Assembly (NCBI GenBank): GCA_000733355.1
Contig: JNVV01000019.1
Span: 229,047 to 293,046 of the forward strand
DNA: 64,000 nucleotides
From: Falciphora oryzae
Taxonomy: Eukaryota; Ascomycota; Sordariomycetes; Magnaporthales; Magnaporthaceae
Direction: 5' to 3'
Shown here: positions 11,327 to 24,754 of the stretch, one piece after another
How the letters are laid out: the number at the start of each line of letters is the position of its first letter
Position numbering within the stretch: the first letter of the stretch is position 1
Notes under the pieces: model-generated
What the model was told of the DNA's origin: nothing
Seen by the model: the letters and a program-made list of their open reading frames with translations, nothing else
The model's database searches: none
Position numbers and translations under genes: made by a program

Positions 11327-14300
11327 GGAAAGAAACTGCTGCCCCTTCGTCCACCCCGGCAATCGCGACGCCCAGGAAAATTGCTGGCGGCACAATCCAG
11401 AGTGAAGCAAGCCCAGCAAGCCCGCTGATGGACCGCCCCAGAAATCAAAACTGCACGGGCCAGCACGGCTCGCCGTTACGTGATGGGATTTCCAGCGAGC
11501 CAGCCGCCGCCGTTTGCTTGCTTTCTACGGAGAGAGGTCCGTGCTGGCGGTGGTTCTGCCAGCAGGTCTCAAGCGCTCCACTCGCTGCTTTTGGATGGCG
11601 ACCCAATGGTGCAGCAACCTTGAAATGTCTGGTGCCTCTTGATCAATGTCTCGTGAAAACACGGAGGGACCGCAGGTGAGCGACGGCCGACCGCCACCCT
11701 CTCTGCTCGTGCTCGGACGGATAACCCTGTTTGCTTTGCCTTGCTGTCAAGCTCGTCTGCCACCACTCAGCTGTCGGCGAGTGGCGAGACTGGGGAGATA
11801 CGGGGCGGCGGGCTGCTCGAATGGGTGCAGGTCTGATTGGGCCAGCCCTGGAACCACTGCAAACGCACCCACGCACACGCGACGACGTCGGGTCGGGGGT
11901 CGACCGCTGGCCGGTCGGGCTGCCTCAATCGACTGTGGATGTGTTTTGCCGGACGCTCCTTGGTCTGCCCTGGTCCGCCCTCGTCTGCACCCGCCGACCT
12001 TTGCCTCTCGCGGCCTAGGGAGCTGCGCTGACCGCCGCCAACTTGCACCGTCGAGCGCTTTGGCTGATTGGGCCGGCAGGTGGGCGTTGCAGCTGACCAC
12101 CAACCTACGGAGTCGTGCGAGTCTCCCCTACACGTTGAGCCAGCCAAGGGGCTTACTCTCTGCCAGCCCGCACCGCGAGCTCACCTCACTGGACCGGACG
12201 TGGGAGAGCGGAGGGGGCGCGGGGGGACAGCGCATCACGTGATACACCTCCTCCCCCTCCATGCCTCCACTGCCCCTCTGCTCGCCAACCGGAAATCAGC
12301 TGAGAGCCGGTGTCTCAGCCCGCCTTTTGTTTTGCCATCCAGTGAGGTCATACGGACGGGATTATACGTGTATTCCAAACAGCCACCTAGACATTGTTGT
12401 CCACGACGGCCAAGTCGCCCATCACCGACGTCGTCACCGTTGGTCACCGTTGGGAACACAGGAGGGACGGGCTGCTTCCTGGCCAGCTCAGAGCGTCCTG
12501 TCCGAGATCGGATGGGAACCATTGGTGCTGGGGGCCCGCATGCTGCCCCTAAACGGCTGCTTGCATGGGCCAAGAGAGGAAGGGCTTCCCCGGCCACCCG
12601 CACGCATCTCTGCTCCACAGTCCGATCAGACCAAGACCGTCCCTACAACTTGGAGTCGATGTTTACGTCCTGAATATCGTCCGGGGTCGTGGGGGTGGAA
12701 GAGGTTGGCCTCGCTCGGCACATTTTCGCCGCGATGGTATGTGCCGCCTCGCGCGAGGAGGGGTTGGTCAACAAGCCGCCGCGACTCCCTCCTCCTCCTC
12801 CTCACCCTCCCGCGCCGTCCGAGCGTTTGCTGTGTCTTGTCTTCCCCGAGCGTGCGGCTGTCATCCGAACAGCACAGACTTGCACAAACCGAGGGGACGG
12901 AATGGACCACACAACCTTTCCCCTACCACCCACCCACTCGGCACGATTCCGACCACACTAGTCAAGGTCACACAGTATTCGCGTGCTGGGTGTCACTTAC
13001 AGCGCGTGCACAAAAACATAAGCGCCGTGGACGAGTTGCCAATCTGGTGTACAGCGATACACGCCTCGGCTCTCAAGCTGGCTCTCAGCTGTTTGCCGTA
13101 AACGGTCGGTTTCATGATCCCGCTCCCCGTTGGCCGCCTCCAAGCCTCTCCTTCCGGGGACTTCCCAGCTAGCAACGTCCCACTCCTCACTGTCGCCGCG
13201 GGATTTCGAACATGGCCGAAAATGAATGGAAGCTTCACCTAGGGCGCTGCGACGGCGATGACGCCTCACTCGAACTGCAGCTAGCCGCCGCGGTACCACC
13301 CTCCTTTCTCCCCGAGCCCACAGCCTCACCTAAAGTAGTGGCCAGTTGTGTGCGTCTGTCTCCCACCTCGGGGCTCAGGGACGGCAGCGAGTACTACATA
13401 CCAGGCATATGTAGGTCCCAGGCAGACGGCTGCACGCAGGTCAAATCCTCCCCTTCCGCGTTACTGTGTCGTGGCAGGGGACAAATCATAGGTCGGTCGT
13501 ACACCTACATGCTGGCTTCCCGCCCCTTGCGACGTCCACCGTCCCAACAGCGCTGCTGTGAAACAGCAAACGCACATGGAAACCAGCTCGTGCTATTGGG
13601 GCCAGCAGATGCCGCCTCTGCAGCCCCGTGCCCCAATTCCCCAGACACCTTGACCTCTAGGTTAAACTCATCTGGCCAGCTGTCTGCTATGGCTGCATTT
13701 TCCTGTCGATACCTTTTTCACTCCAGTCTTCTTCCCATTCCGCATTCACACTATCCTAGCCGAGCCGAGGCTTCCCGGGAATCCCCACCCGGACGAATAT
13801 CCCGGAGGTCTCCGATCGGAGAGGGGCGGGGCGGGGCGGGGCCGAGGAATCTCTCCGTGATGCGAAAAGGTCCACGAATGGGGGTTCCGCATGTCTCGGA
13901 GACCCGCCGCACTTCTATCCGATTCCCGGGAAGGAGAAAAAATACGCCGTAAGGGTGGAACAGGAAGGGTCGAGTACATATCCAAGGTATCAGGGCCCAG
14001 CCGAGAAAGGCTTGTCATTGGCATCGGGGCCGGACTCTAGTGGGTACCCAGGTAGGCACAAGACATGATCAGAGAATCCATGGGTATTATCCAAGGGCCG
14101 CTGTACCAGGTCGGATCTTCGTGATCTATCACTGGCTCGAACGGAAAGGAGAAGGAACCGTGACAGAATGAAATGAGTGGTATGCTGCTGCATACAGAAC
14201 CAGAAGAAGGCCACAGCCAAAAGAGGGGCCTAGGGCGCCGAGGCTAACATGCACCCTCCGACCCGCCCCTTTTTTAGCGCCTGTTCAGTATGGGGGCGAT

Positions 14301-16564
14301 ACGCACCGCGGTTCCGCGATGGGCGTGGAAGGACGGGGCTTGTCGTGCGTGGGGTCAATAGCCACTGCGGCATATTGCTCGCTTAGGAGACTTCGTAGTG
14401 TGTGTTCTACGTGCAGGACGATGGGAGGACGGATGGGATGGATGCCACCTCGGCTTTCGACGGGAGAGGGCGACCAGCGTAGTAGTGTTGTTCCCTTGAC
14501 TCCGTCAAATTCCTGTCAAGCGAACGACAGTGAGGCTCCACCCTCCCAGACGTATCGATGCCCTACGCCCTCGAAAGGCTGGAACAAGATGGGGAATTGA
14601 TTGATACCTGAGCGGCCCCCCAATCAACCGATGATGGCGAAGTGCGGCGACGCTGCGATTTACCACAGTGATTCGATCGATCATGGCCTCGGGGCTCCTT
14701 CCAGACCCGAAGGGTGCCGCAGGGTGCCTGAGCTAGGTAGATGACGATGATGATGATGATGCTGCTGATTTTCTCCTTGTGTCTTGCAGGGCGAGAGTGT
14801 CGTCAACCAGCATGAGCAGAGTGATGCCCTCTCGAGAATCCCCATGCAAGAAAGTAAGGCAGAGAGACGAATTGAAACGCAAACGTATTCGCTGACCTCA
14901 CGGCCCCATGGCCCATCACATTGCAATGGCTATTGGAGCAAATCGAGGACGTGAGTTGGGTGTATGTGTTTGACTGCAGGGCCCTACCACCTATCTTAGG
15001 GTATCATACCGGCCTCGTGTCGGGCCAAATCCAGAAATGCTGCCAACCTGATTGCCCACCTATCCATACCCGCTCCCTCCTCCCACCACCACATTCGCAC
15101 CCACCGTACATACATAGCAAACAAACTAAAAAAAAAAAAACAACTTTCATCCTAGGAGATATCGCTGGTAGCATGGGCGTACCTACATACGTTGGTGCTC
15201 CCCCTTATTTCTCGATCTTGACCCCAGCTCACATATTGCACCTCTGAGATCCCGCATGTCGTCTTTCGGAGATGGACGACTCGCTTCCCGTCTCGTGTTG
15301 GGCTGTGCTGACGTATTTCAAACCGATAGCTCCAGACAAGATACGAGGAAGAAAAAAAACAGGAATAGATACTGCCATCGTTGCCGCCAGCAGCCCACTC
15401 TGCCATCTAAGAGAGAATAAAGCAGGTAGGCAAAGCGCTGTGCGGGCTGTGAGATGACAAGCGAAATGGGCGATGAGGAGCTCCAAGGACCGAAGCGCCC
15501 GGTTTTCTTTCCTGCGTCAAGGCTATGTGGCGTGTGGTGCGTGTGTACGTATGATGGGTGATGTGTGTGTGTGCGTGGTGGTGGGTGTGAGCGAGTGTGG
15601 TGTATTGATGACTCCTGGACCAGTGAGATGGCCCCGTTCCAAGTCCAGGAGCGGGGGAGCCACGGCTTCCCGGACCGCCCAACCGAAGACCCTTGCTCGA
15701 ACCAGCACCATCGGCTGCCACCCAAGCATCCTCAAGATTGCGTCCGCAACCAAACCAGGCCCTGGAGTCACCGTTCCAGAAGGAGCCGATCCGCGGGGCG
15801 ACCTAATCTGCGCCGGATTTGCGTCGAGTCTCCCCCGCTGGGGGTGTTTCCCCCATGGGCTCAGGCCTGGAGAAAATCGGGGTTTTATAGGGCGCCGCCA
15901 AGTCTGCAAACCCGGGGCCGCCTTTTGACGCAAGCCGGCGGTTGAAAACGTGGAAAATCGCCTTGGGTGGCGACCGAGCGAGCCTCACCCACCCCCGTTG
16001 GGCTCCTCGACCAATCCCGAGGAGACTTGTACGCTGCGAGACCCAGGGCGCCGAAATGGCTATAGTGGTTGTCGTCATCAAAATCCGGATCGCCTCTTTC
16101 CAGATACCGGGCAGGTGTGTGTGCGTCTCGGGGGCCTTCGAGCAAGATGGTTAAAGGGGCGGGATTCCAAACTTTTGCTGCGCCTTATCTCGAGGGTCTC
16201 GGCAGCCTTTGTAGGCTGTTTTGTGCATTGCATTGTCGTCCGGCGGTTGGTGTGGTGTGAAGCTTAGGTGTCAATATTGCAAATCGAAATCGCTGCCGGC
16301 ACAGCCATGCCAGTCCTAGGAGCCACAAGTTGTTTATGGCTCGTTGGTGTGGTGTGGGCGTATGTGTCTGCGTGTGTGCTCAGGTAGTGATTGGGATGCG
16401 TAAAACGTATCTTCTTCTTCTCTTATCGCAAGGAGTGGGTGTCCCTGGCTAAGACAGCACGCTGGAGGAGCTTGACCGACCACCTCTAACCTCGGCCTGG
16501 ATCCCCCTCCAGGGTGCTGGGTTGGTGCTGACAGTTGATAGCGTCTTTTCGGCGCTGCTGGCAC

Positions 16565-16590
16565 GGTAGGTAGGTACCTACCTACCTACC
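16565..16590. repeat. GGTA/TACC palindromic repeat
   Basis: Bases 16565-16586 form a perfect 22-nt palindrome of three GGTA-type units followed by their complement; one more TACC unit follows. It lies about 100 bases from the 3' end of the zinc-cluster gene and could form a hairpin. Confidence 0.95.
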
Positions 16591-16689
16591 AGGCAGTCCG
16601 TCGCCGGTTGGCAGACGCGGGCCGACAAGGCTAGTACGAACCACTCGTGCCTTTACTGTGAGTTCAAGAGGGGTGTGCGCACAGGGGTC

Positions 16690-19050
16690 TCAGCCCGCCA
16701 TCAGAAAGGCCCGCCTTCTGACTTCGGCCTCCTTGATGATCTCGGCTGCCAGGCTGAGGCTCGGCGCAAGCACGGCGTAGCGCTCAATCTCGACGACGAC
16801 ATCGCTAAAGATTTGGTCCAGCGTCTCCCGGTGCGGGACGAGGGTCATTAGGATACTCATGAGGGAGGGCGACATGGTGGCTCCCATAACTAGGAGCATC
16901 TGGGAGACGATGGAGAGGGCACCTTGCCACAGGTAGGGCATGTGGCCGGCATGACTGCGGTGAAATCAATGCAAGGTTAGATGGGATTTGCAGCTTGGGC
17001 CTCTCCCAAGGTCATCTCATTGGCGGGGTGAAGGAGCAGGCAGTCGAAAAATAAAAATGATGCTGCCAAGAAGGGGGTGAGTTCAAAAATAACATACTGG
17101 GCAAGAATGTGTTCCAACTGCCGGACAGAGGCCTCGAGACACTTGTGGCAGCTGTCGCGCACTGCAGGGTCCAACACGGCCTGCTCATTGTCGAGCACGG
17201 CCAGGATGTAGGGCCGGTAAATAATGGTCCTGCAGGCGAAGAAGCGGAGCCGCAGCACCGTCTGTACGGGGTCCGGCAGCATCGTGCGTGTAAAGGGGAA
17301 CTGCAGCGGCAGCGGCAAGCTCTCGTACCACTGCGTGAGCTGGAAGTCGAGCTCAGCCACGACGGGCTCCAGGCTGGTAGTCGAGGCCATCGAGTCCTTG
17401 GAGTAGATGAGCTGGCTGACCCGGTTGAGGAGTCGCCTGAGCGCGATCTCGGCCAGGAAATACCACAGATCATCCCGCCCCACGGCCTCGCTCTCGTCGC
17501 CCTCGAAGCCGCCGGGGAGGCCGACGTTTTCCTCGAACTGGACCACACCCGAGTGCGGCAGGTCCAGCTCAGCCAGCAGGTCGCTCTCGAATAGCAGCGA
17601 GTTCCAGTAGATGCGCTCCGTGAGCTCGCGTTGGTCCGACGGGACCCTGCTCGGGGCCATAAGCAGTAGCTGCAGCTTCGTGCTTGTGGTACACAGCAGG
17701 TTCCACGCCTCCAGCGGGCGCACCAAATAGAAGAGGTAGGCCGCGGCGAGCAGGTGGCACTGGGCGGCCAGCACGCTGTTGGACGTCATCATGCCCGGAA
17801 GGAGCGCCCATGCAGCCGTGAAGTACTGCAGGCCCGGCGGGTCCTCGTGGGGCACAATGCGCGAGATGCTGCCTCTCAGGCTCGCTTGTCCCAGAGACAA
17901 GACCAAGAGCACAATGCAGCTCTCAGGACCCTCCCTGAAGCCGTTGGACAGCGCGATGCGATAGTGACTCCTCCACGTGTACGGGTTCACGCAGGCATAC
18001 CAGACGTTGACGCGCTCGAAGTAGGCCTCGATATAGGCGGCCGTATTGGAGAGGTCGACGCAGGGGGTCTTGGTGAGCGAGTGCAGCGGCTCGCGTGCCA
18101 TCTCCAGCTGCAGCAGGATCTGGGGATCGTAGGGGCGAGAGACCAGGTCGCGGATCAGGGGCCACTGCAGTAGGTGGAGAGCGGCGTTGGTGTGGATCTT
18201 TGGCATGGTCGAGATGTTGGTCCCGCTCGTCCAGGTGCCGAGGCCGCCGCTGGGGATGACAGAGACGAAGGCGCCGCCGCCTAGGATGCCGTCGGCGCTG
18301 AGGTGGCCGGTGCCGTTACTCATATTGGGCGAGTCGCCCAGCGCCAGGCCGTTGGGAGTTAGCGTCATCTGCAGCATGCTTTCGATTCGGTTGAGGCGCT
18401 CGAGTATGAGCTTGTCGCCCGCATCGAGCTTGATTCCGGGCTCGCGGTAGATGCAGTCTGCGCCCAGCTCCAGGCACAGCTTGCATTTTGGCTTGGTGCC
18501 ATCGCATCGTGATTTTCGGGAACGACACACTTCACACTGGATGGCGCAAGGAAGCAGGACACAACAGTCGGAAAAGGTCAGCAAGCAGTACGATCAAGCA
18601 GGGGGGCTTCTTTCTTTCCCTTCGTCAAGACCGGCACTGGTGGTCACATACGGCGATAGTTGCACGCCGCCTGGGGTAGTCGACCCCGGCGTCAGTGTTC
18701 CTCCTCTTGAGCGGGTTGATGCCCTCGTCACTCGGGACCTTCTGCATCCCGTTGGTCTCGGAGCTGTGGTTCTCGGATGATTGCGACATGTTCCGCGCCT
18801 TCTGGACAGAACCGAGGATGCCGTCACGGCCGAAGCTGGGAGTACGTTGCGTTTTGGCCGAGTTGGGAGACTTTAGTGCATGGTTGACCGCATTCAGCTG
18901 TGGCGATGGGACCTCGATGGTGAACCCATCGCCTCGTGTCTGCAAGGGAAAGGGCCTTGGGTTGGGTGCCGTTGTTGTTGCTGTGGCGGTCGCGGAGCTA
19001 TGCCCGTTTATGAGGGATGATGGCGAGTCGCCCGTGGAAGACGGTGACAT
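16690..19050 (-). CDS. Zn(II)2Cys6 fungal-specific transcription factor
   Basis: Three exons: 19050-18652, 18536-17098 and 16954-16690 (introns 115 and 143 nt). Both joins are frame-consistent and the product is 700 residues. The first join creates PRRRATIACEVCRSRKSRC, a textbook zinc-cluster lead-in. The six Cys are C134, C137, C144, C151, C154 and C161 (C-x2-C-x6-C-x6-C-x2-C-x6-C). A short coiled-coil-like linker (ERLNRIESML) follows, then the helical fungal regulatory domain (roughly residues 240-560, including AELDLPHSG and VLRLRFFACRTIIYRPY). The second join gives AHHAGHMPYLWQG, a conserved C-terminal segment of this family. It should act in the nucleus on CGG-type sites; target genes are unknown. 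The first 130 residues are Ser/Thr-rich and disordered. It is related to the factor at 32.4-35.0 kb. Confidence 0.93.
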
Positions 19051-19603
19051 GTTTTAGTTACGTATGTAGTTTGGTACCTAGTCAGGTTCTCAGGGGAGCG
19101 CGCAGCCGCGGTGCCGAGCGCGCGAAGGCCGGGCTCGAATGAGTAGAGGATCAGAGGGCTACCGAGCAGGAAGGCAGGGAGGCTCAGGCTTCAGCCGCCA
19201 GCTCTATCCGTGGACAGCAGCAACGCCACCAAGAGCCTTGGGGCAGGGGCTTCTTCCAAGGACCAACGTCCGTGCCGGCTGGGCTATAGGTGTGTCTCTC
19301 ACACCACATACGTGTCAGGCAGAGGATGGGAGGCGCGGAGATGGCGGTTTCACATGGCAGGGTGCCATGTACTGGGCAGGTCTGGCAAAAACGACAGTCG
19401 GGGAGATGACGTGGGTGTAGAGTCTGGTCAGGTGTGCGCTCGGCCGGTGAGGGCCTGGTGTGAAATGGCCACAAAAGAAGAAAAAGAAACCGATTACAAC
19501 GAGAGACCAGAAAGAGATCGGACGTAGGTGAGTGTCTGAGCCGGCCCGGGCTGTTGTCGGGGCACTTGTTGTAGGAGACAGTCTAGCAGAGAGACGGGCT
19601 AGC

Positions 19604-19627
19604 CCAGCCAGCCAGCCAGCCAGCCAG
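19604..19627. repeat. (CCAG)n tetranucleotide repeat
   Basis: About six tandem CAGC/CCAG units. Confidence 0.9.
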
Positions 19628-22600
19628 ATGCGGGAGGTACCTCAGGACTTCCCAAGCTTATACTATGTACGTACACAGTAGACGGGCACCTCCCTTGAAG
19701 AGGTGGTGAGGAGAAACACGGGCGGGATGGAGGGTGTGAGGGTGAGTTGAGGTGCAACCAAGAACCTTTACTCCCTGCAGCCAAGGGTGCTAGCGGTGGG
19801 GCTTGGGGGGCCCCAATCGGTTCTCTGATTGTACCCCAAGAACATCAACAGTTCTTGGGTCTGAGAAGGACCAAATCCGTCCGGAGAATCTCGTTTGGGC
19901 GCGTGGGGATGCTGGGCCCGCGAGCAACGGCCGCCTCCCGGAGGTACCTCCTACCTCGCTGTAGGTACGCTGCAGCCCGTCTCCAGCCCGGTTGGCCTCC
20001 GTTTCCGTCTTGATCAAACTGCCTTGCTCGCATTGGCCGGCTGTAGGAGCTCGGCTACTGCCTTGGACTTGCTGCTGTGCTGCATGTTTGAGGTCTGCCA
20101 TTATCCCCGAAAAAAAAAAAAAAAAGTACAGATTCAACTGGAGCTGTCCCTCTCTCCGCTTCCGTCCGGATCGTTTGCATCGAGAAATCCCGAAAGAGGA
20201 CGAGAGGGAGAAGAAAAAAAAAAAAAAATCGATGATCCCCTACCCATGCTGATCTCCACCGGGCTGCCGATCATGGAGGGGTGCCGCTGGAGGCTGGATT
20301 CCGAGGGATTTCCTCGCAGATGAGACTTCCCAACGTGCGACTTTGCGGACCGAGGCGTGTGCCAGGCATCATCCTTGACGTCTGATGGGCCTTTCCACCT
20401 GGAACGGCGGCGACGGGGTGGAAACTGAAGCACAGGCTCTTCCATGCGGAGAGCCTGAGAGGTGTACCCTAGTGCTCCTGGAACCTGCCGAGGTACATCT
20501 TTTGAAAAGACAAAAGAAGTCGAAGAAAATCACAAAATCTGGTCGAGTAATTTCAAGGCACCCCGGCTGTCTGGGCTTGGGCCCGTGGAGGACCTCACTA
20601 CCAAAGATCAAAGACCTTGTTAGCCCAAGCGCAGGACAGCGGGTGTGGTGGGGAAAGCGATGGTTCGAATCAATTGCTGATGTGTTGTCGGCCGTGGGCC
20701 CCACGTCTCGAGCCAGGCCCAGGGGGAGATCGAAACCCCATGATCCCTCTGACTTTCCCCATTGCCCACCCACTCTCGGATTCCCCATGATGCACAGGCC
20801 GTGGAGAGACTTTTCGAGTCCGTCTCGGGGGCCGAGCCTTGTCTTGGGAGGCTCAAGACGTGGACAATGGCTAAACGTGCGCGCCGGCTGTCGACATGCT
20901 TGACCCCTCCCTCCCCATAATTTGCGGAATCACTCCGGAACTGTCTTCTTCGGCCTGGGGTCAAATTCAGGGGCTGGCGCCGAGGAAAAAGACCGGCAAG
21001 ACTCCCGGGTTCCGCTTTCTCCGCCTGCTGTTCACTTGGATGCCTGCCTCGTTGTGAGTTTGACGTCCATTCGACATGCAAGGGTTTTATTTCTTTTTTC
21101 TTGAGAAATGACCAGAGCTCAAATCGCGGCGAGAAGAAGGCTGGTTGGATGGGCCCAGAATGGACGTTGGTCCCCATTTTCGCGCGTCCTCGCTTAGTAG
21201 CGCGAACCCAGGGGGCGCACGCAGCCGAAAGGGTGTGCACACGCAGTGCTAAAATGGATGGATGTCTAGTGCTGTCGGTTCAACGGCGGCGATGGCGACT
21301 GTGACTGTCCCTCACTCATGTGGAAGCTGAGCGGTCCCCACATCTGCCCACCTCGCTCCGGAGCGCCCACTGAGACCCATCTGATCGCTCCACTCAGCGC
21401 ACCTCATTCAAACCCCAGACATGCTTGCAGATGGAGTTTTTTTTTCCTAGCGGCCGAGGCCTAGAGCTAGGTAGGTGCACGAGCTGGAGCTGCTGCGGCG
21501 GCGGCGGCTGCGTCTGTCAAAAATGGAGATGCGCAGCCGGCCGCTCAGAGCATCAATCATTTTCCCCCAATGGCCTGCATGCGAACCAGCGTCAAGCATC
21601 CGTGGCATCTGCACGACGTTACGCGATGCCATCCATGACCCCGCACGCGGATTTCTGACGAGAGATGGGTGCAGGTGCATCTCTGGTGGCGTTCGACCCC
21701 CCAGCCCTTGCCCCATGGGGCCGCTCCCTCTCGACGGGATGGATTAGATGGAGGCGACGGGTATCGACCGCGAGTCTGCTCAGCTGCGACCCACGCTGTC
21801 GATGAGACGGGAAACAAATTTTTAACGGGCCGAGGCTGGTCGACTGCCCTGCTTGTGACACACTAGCCATGCTCCCTACCGACGACGATGGATATAATGG
21901 ATGACAAAGAAAAGCAACCCGACAATCTCCCAAGATGAACGAAGGCCTTCTTCCATGGGCCTCCACCGAAAGTCAGCTGTGCCCGATTTAGCATAATGCC
22001 GCCTGCCCACCATGCAGCAGCCCTAGCGAGGCTCCTACGCAATTTCACTCCCGTGGACTTGGAGCCTGTCCGATACAGGCCGACAAGTGGCAAACCGCAA
22101 ATAGGAACAGCTGCCAACCGTGGCCTCCGAGCAGGGACGTCTTTCCCTCTGGAGAAATCCACCCCGAAATGGAGGTTCTCGGTACCTGCAGGTCTTTGTA
22201 AGGGTCCGTAAGCCTGTACATGCATGACCACCGGCGCCTGGCGAGGGGTCGTCCGCCCTCTCGCTCGCTCGTCTTTGCCCGACGAAATTTCCTTTCGGCT
22301 TTCAAGCGGATCGTTGCTCTCGCTTCTGCAAGAATCGTCTATCGCTTGCGGAAGGCGCATGTCTGTTCGAAGCGATGTGGCATTCCGGCGACAGACGACC
22401 TAGGCCTTCCCAACGGGCCCTCGCTTGAGAAGGAAAAAAAAAAAGATTCCCCCTTGTGTTGCCCGCTGTGAACTTGTCCTTCCCGTCTCAGCTGTGCCCA
22501 TCACATGGATGCCCACCCCCACCACCTCCCGGCTCTCCGCCGCTGTCATGCGGTCAACGGAGCCGCGTCCAGAAGACACGGATCTAAATGAAGCCAAATG

Positions 22601-22989
22601 TCCCCGGCCTACCGACCTTCCCTCTTGGTTACGCGCCTGGCCGAGCAATATAAATCCCACCCGCGCCCCATGACGACCCGGCCAGGCTTGTTGTCTTGGT
22701 CTGCAGCAGACGAGGAGAAAAAGAAGGATCTCGACCGACTGTCGTCCAGCCAGACAGCTCACATTACTGGCCAGACCCGTCTCTCTATATAGGTCTTATT
22801 TTTGTTTGCCTCTTGGCTGCGCATGGCGAGACCACTATTGGCTGCTTGCTAACGATTTGGACCTTTGCTACTCTGTGTGTGTACGCGTGCGCATGTGCCC
22901 TATGCTTACTTCGCTATGCACGTATCGCATAGCGAGGGCTCGTCAGCCGGGCCGAATACCTCTGGATGCCTGCTCACCAACATAATATT

Positions 22990-22990
<1 letters not shown>

Positions 22991-23030
<40 letters not shown>
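22991..23030. repeat. Poly(A) tract, 40 nt
   Basis: Forty uninterrupted A on the plus strand, the longest homopolymer in the window. Confidence 0.97.
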
Positions 23031-23031
<1 letters not shown>

Positions 23032-24754
23032 GTGGCCACCATGCACGCACGCTTCCCAAAAGCGTAAACACACCTATGTTTTTCCAGGGGTCTCGGGCAC
23101 TGGGCACCTCGTCTCCTTGCATCTTGGCCACCTCATCGCCCCATTTACCATTTGCATACAGAAAACTACATACTTCTAAGCAACTGCCCGACTACGTAAG
23201 GTGGCTCACTGATCATCCATGAGTATACCGCCAATCGGAACGCCAGAGGATGAGAGTCATCGCCCTGAAACTGTTTCCTCCCCACACGCACGCATGTCGG
23301 GGTGACCATCTGGAGCGCTTCGGCACGATAATGACATCTCCCAGCTAGGTACTTTGTACAATCAGGTAGCCGATTTTTTTTTATTTGGCAGGGTAGGGAA
23401 AGGTAATGGTGAACAGACCGTATTGACATCGTTGGGGGCCGGCTCGATTTGACCGTTCAACATTGGGCCCAGGGCTAGCTATGGGAAAAGATCTTCGAGC
23501 TGAGATCCACAGCTCCCAATATTGATAGACGCATGTTTATTTATTCCAAATATCAAGCAACACATGACTTGTAGACCTGCGCGCGGCGCAAGCGTCATAA
23601 ATAACAACGGGAATGACAAGGCAAGCCGGGGAGGAAGGGAGGGCCTGAGATGATGGGATGAAATGCAGCGATCGACAGAGGGCTACGCACATCGTGGGGG
23701 CCCAAAGAAGAAAGGGCACAGAGCCAAGCATGACGGACCTGTCAAGCTGCGGCCCTCCCAAGCTTCATCGGAAGCTCGGCCGCCGGGACGTCTCGTTCTG
23801 CCGGCCACAGGATTATCCGAGATCCTGGAGAGCGTGCATAGTGCATAGATGTACACGGTACACATGGGGTCTGCCTATCTCCAACAAGCATCTCCCCGGA
23901 AACTGGGCAAGGTGTGTAGATGTTGCGCACTGGCTGGCTTGATTACTGCCATGAAAGGCCGCCTGGGAGATCAGACAGGCATTGAGGCTCTGAATAATAG
24001 ATTTAGCGGCATCTGTACTTCTTCTAGTCCTAAGAGACCGTCTCCCCTTCGTGGACCTTTGAATCCACTTGTCTAATCCAAGTAGGTGGAACTTCTGTTC
24101 GCGGAGGGATTTCCTGACTTCTCCTTTCGGCCTCGACCCATTTCCCTCCTATCAACTCCCCGCGTCTGGCTGCCTGCTTTTTCTCCGCTCTCTCCGCACT
24201 AGATTCTCTAGGCGCGCGCCACCGGACCCTCTCCTCTGTGGGGATGTGGATTGCGGGCGTGGAGGCGGGTTGGGTCCGACCAAGCTTGCCCCAAGTCCGG
24301 CGCATTATCCGGTCCACTGCCGTGATGTGTACGGTCTTGCAGCTGGTGTGGCGCTAGCTCTCTCGGTTCCAGCCATTGCTCCCACCCCTCGAGGAATCAC
24401 GTGGACGGTGAGCACGTTTCTTGCGACACGTTGTGCCATGAGCTCTGGATCACATGTGGTCATTGATGGGTGCCACCGAGTGGTACCGCGAGCATGAAAA
24501 ACTGGGAGGGGCATCATGCGATTACGGACCGCTTTCTTAGTCGATACAGGTAAAATGCGTATGACAGACAGTAATATGCTTTATACTTGTGGGAATCATT
24601 ATAGCCTTGCTAAATAGGTAGATATTTGCATGGGTATAATACAGGACACAAGCCCATTGTCACACACGATAACGGCCAGGGTTATATCTATCGCCTGCAG
24701 TGGCCGTGTATCCAGGTAGAGCCAATACCATCACACCAGAAAGCATGATGGAGG

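Larger units (their letters stand above)
11146..16689. other. Gene-poor region of about 5.5 kb
   Basis: It lies between the 5' end of the Cys-rich gene and the 3' end of a Zn2Cys6 factor. Several frames of 200-300 codons exist (12261-13172 plus, 13212-13952 plus), but their translations are Pro/Arg/Ser-rich without motifs or matching exon joins, as expected by chance in GC-rich DNA. It contains a 29-A run (11293-11321), C-rich tracts and a GGTA palindrome at the right end. No gene can be supported. Confidence 0.55.
19051..24754. other. Gene-poor region of about 5.7 kb
   Basis: It holds the 5' region of the zinc-cluster gene and the 3' side of the lactonase gene. It includes a CCAG repeat (19604-19627), A-runs near 20110 and 20217, a 40-A run (22991-23030) and several (C/T)ACCTA motifs. 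Open frames are short, Arg/Pro/Ser-rich and lack motifs or coherent splice partners. No gene is supported. Confidence 0.55.

Noticed and set aside
12261..13172. 303-codon plus-strand open frame
   Set aside because: Low-complexity Pro/Arg/Ser translation without motif, splice partner or coherent start; expected by chance in this GC-rich DNA.
13212..13952. 246-codon plus-strand open frame
   Set aside because: No domain or family resemblance and no flanking gene-like signals.
17000..17097. C-terminal extension of the zinc-cluster exon to a stop at 16977
   Set aside because: The extension is intron read-through; splicing 17098 to 16954 restores the conserved AHHAGHMPYLWQG segment and keeps frame.
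20620..21240. 206-codon minus-strand open frame
   Set aside because: Starts from a non-canonical context and reads as random sequence with no conserved block.
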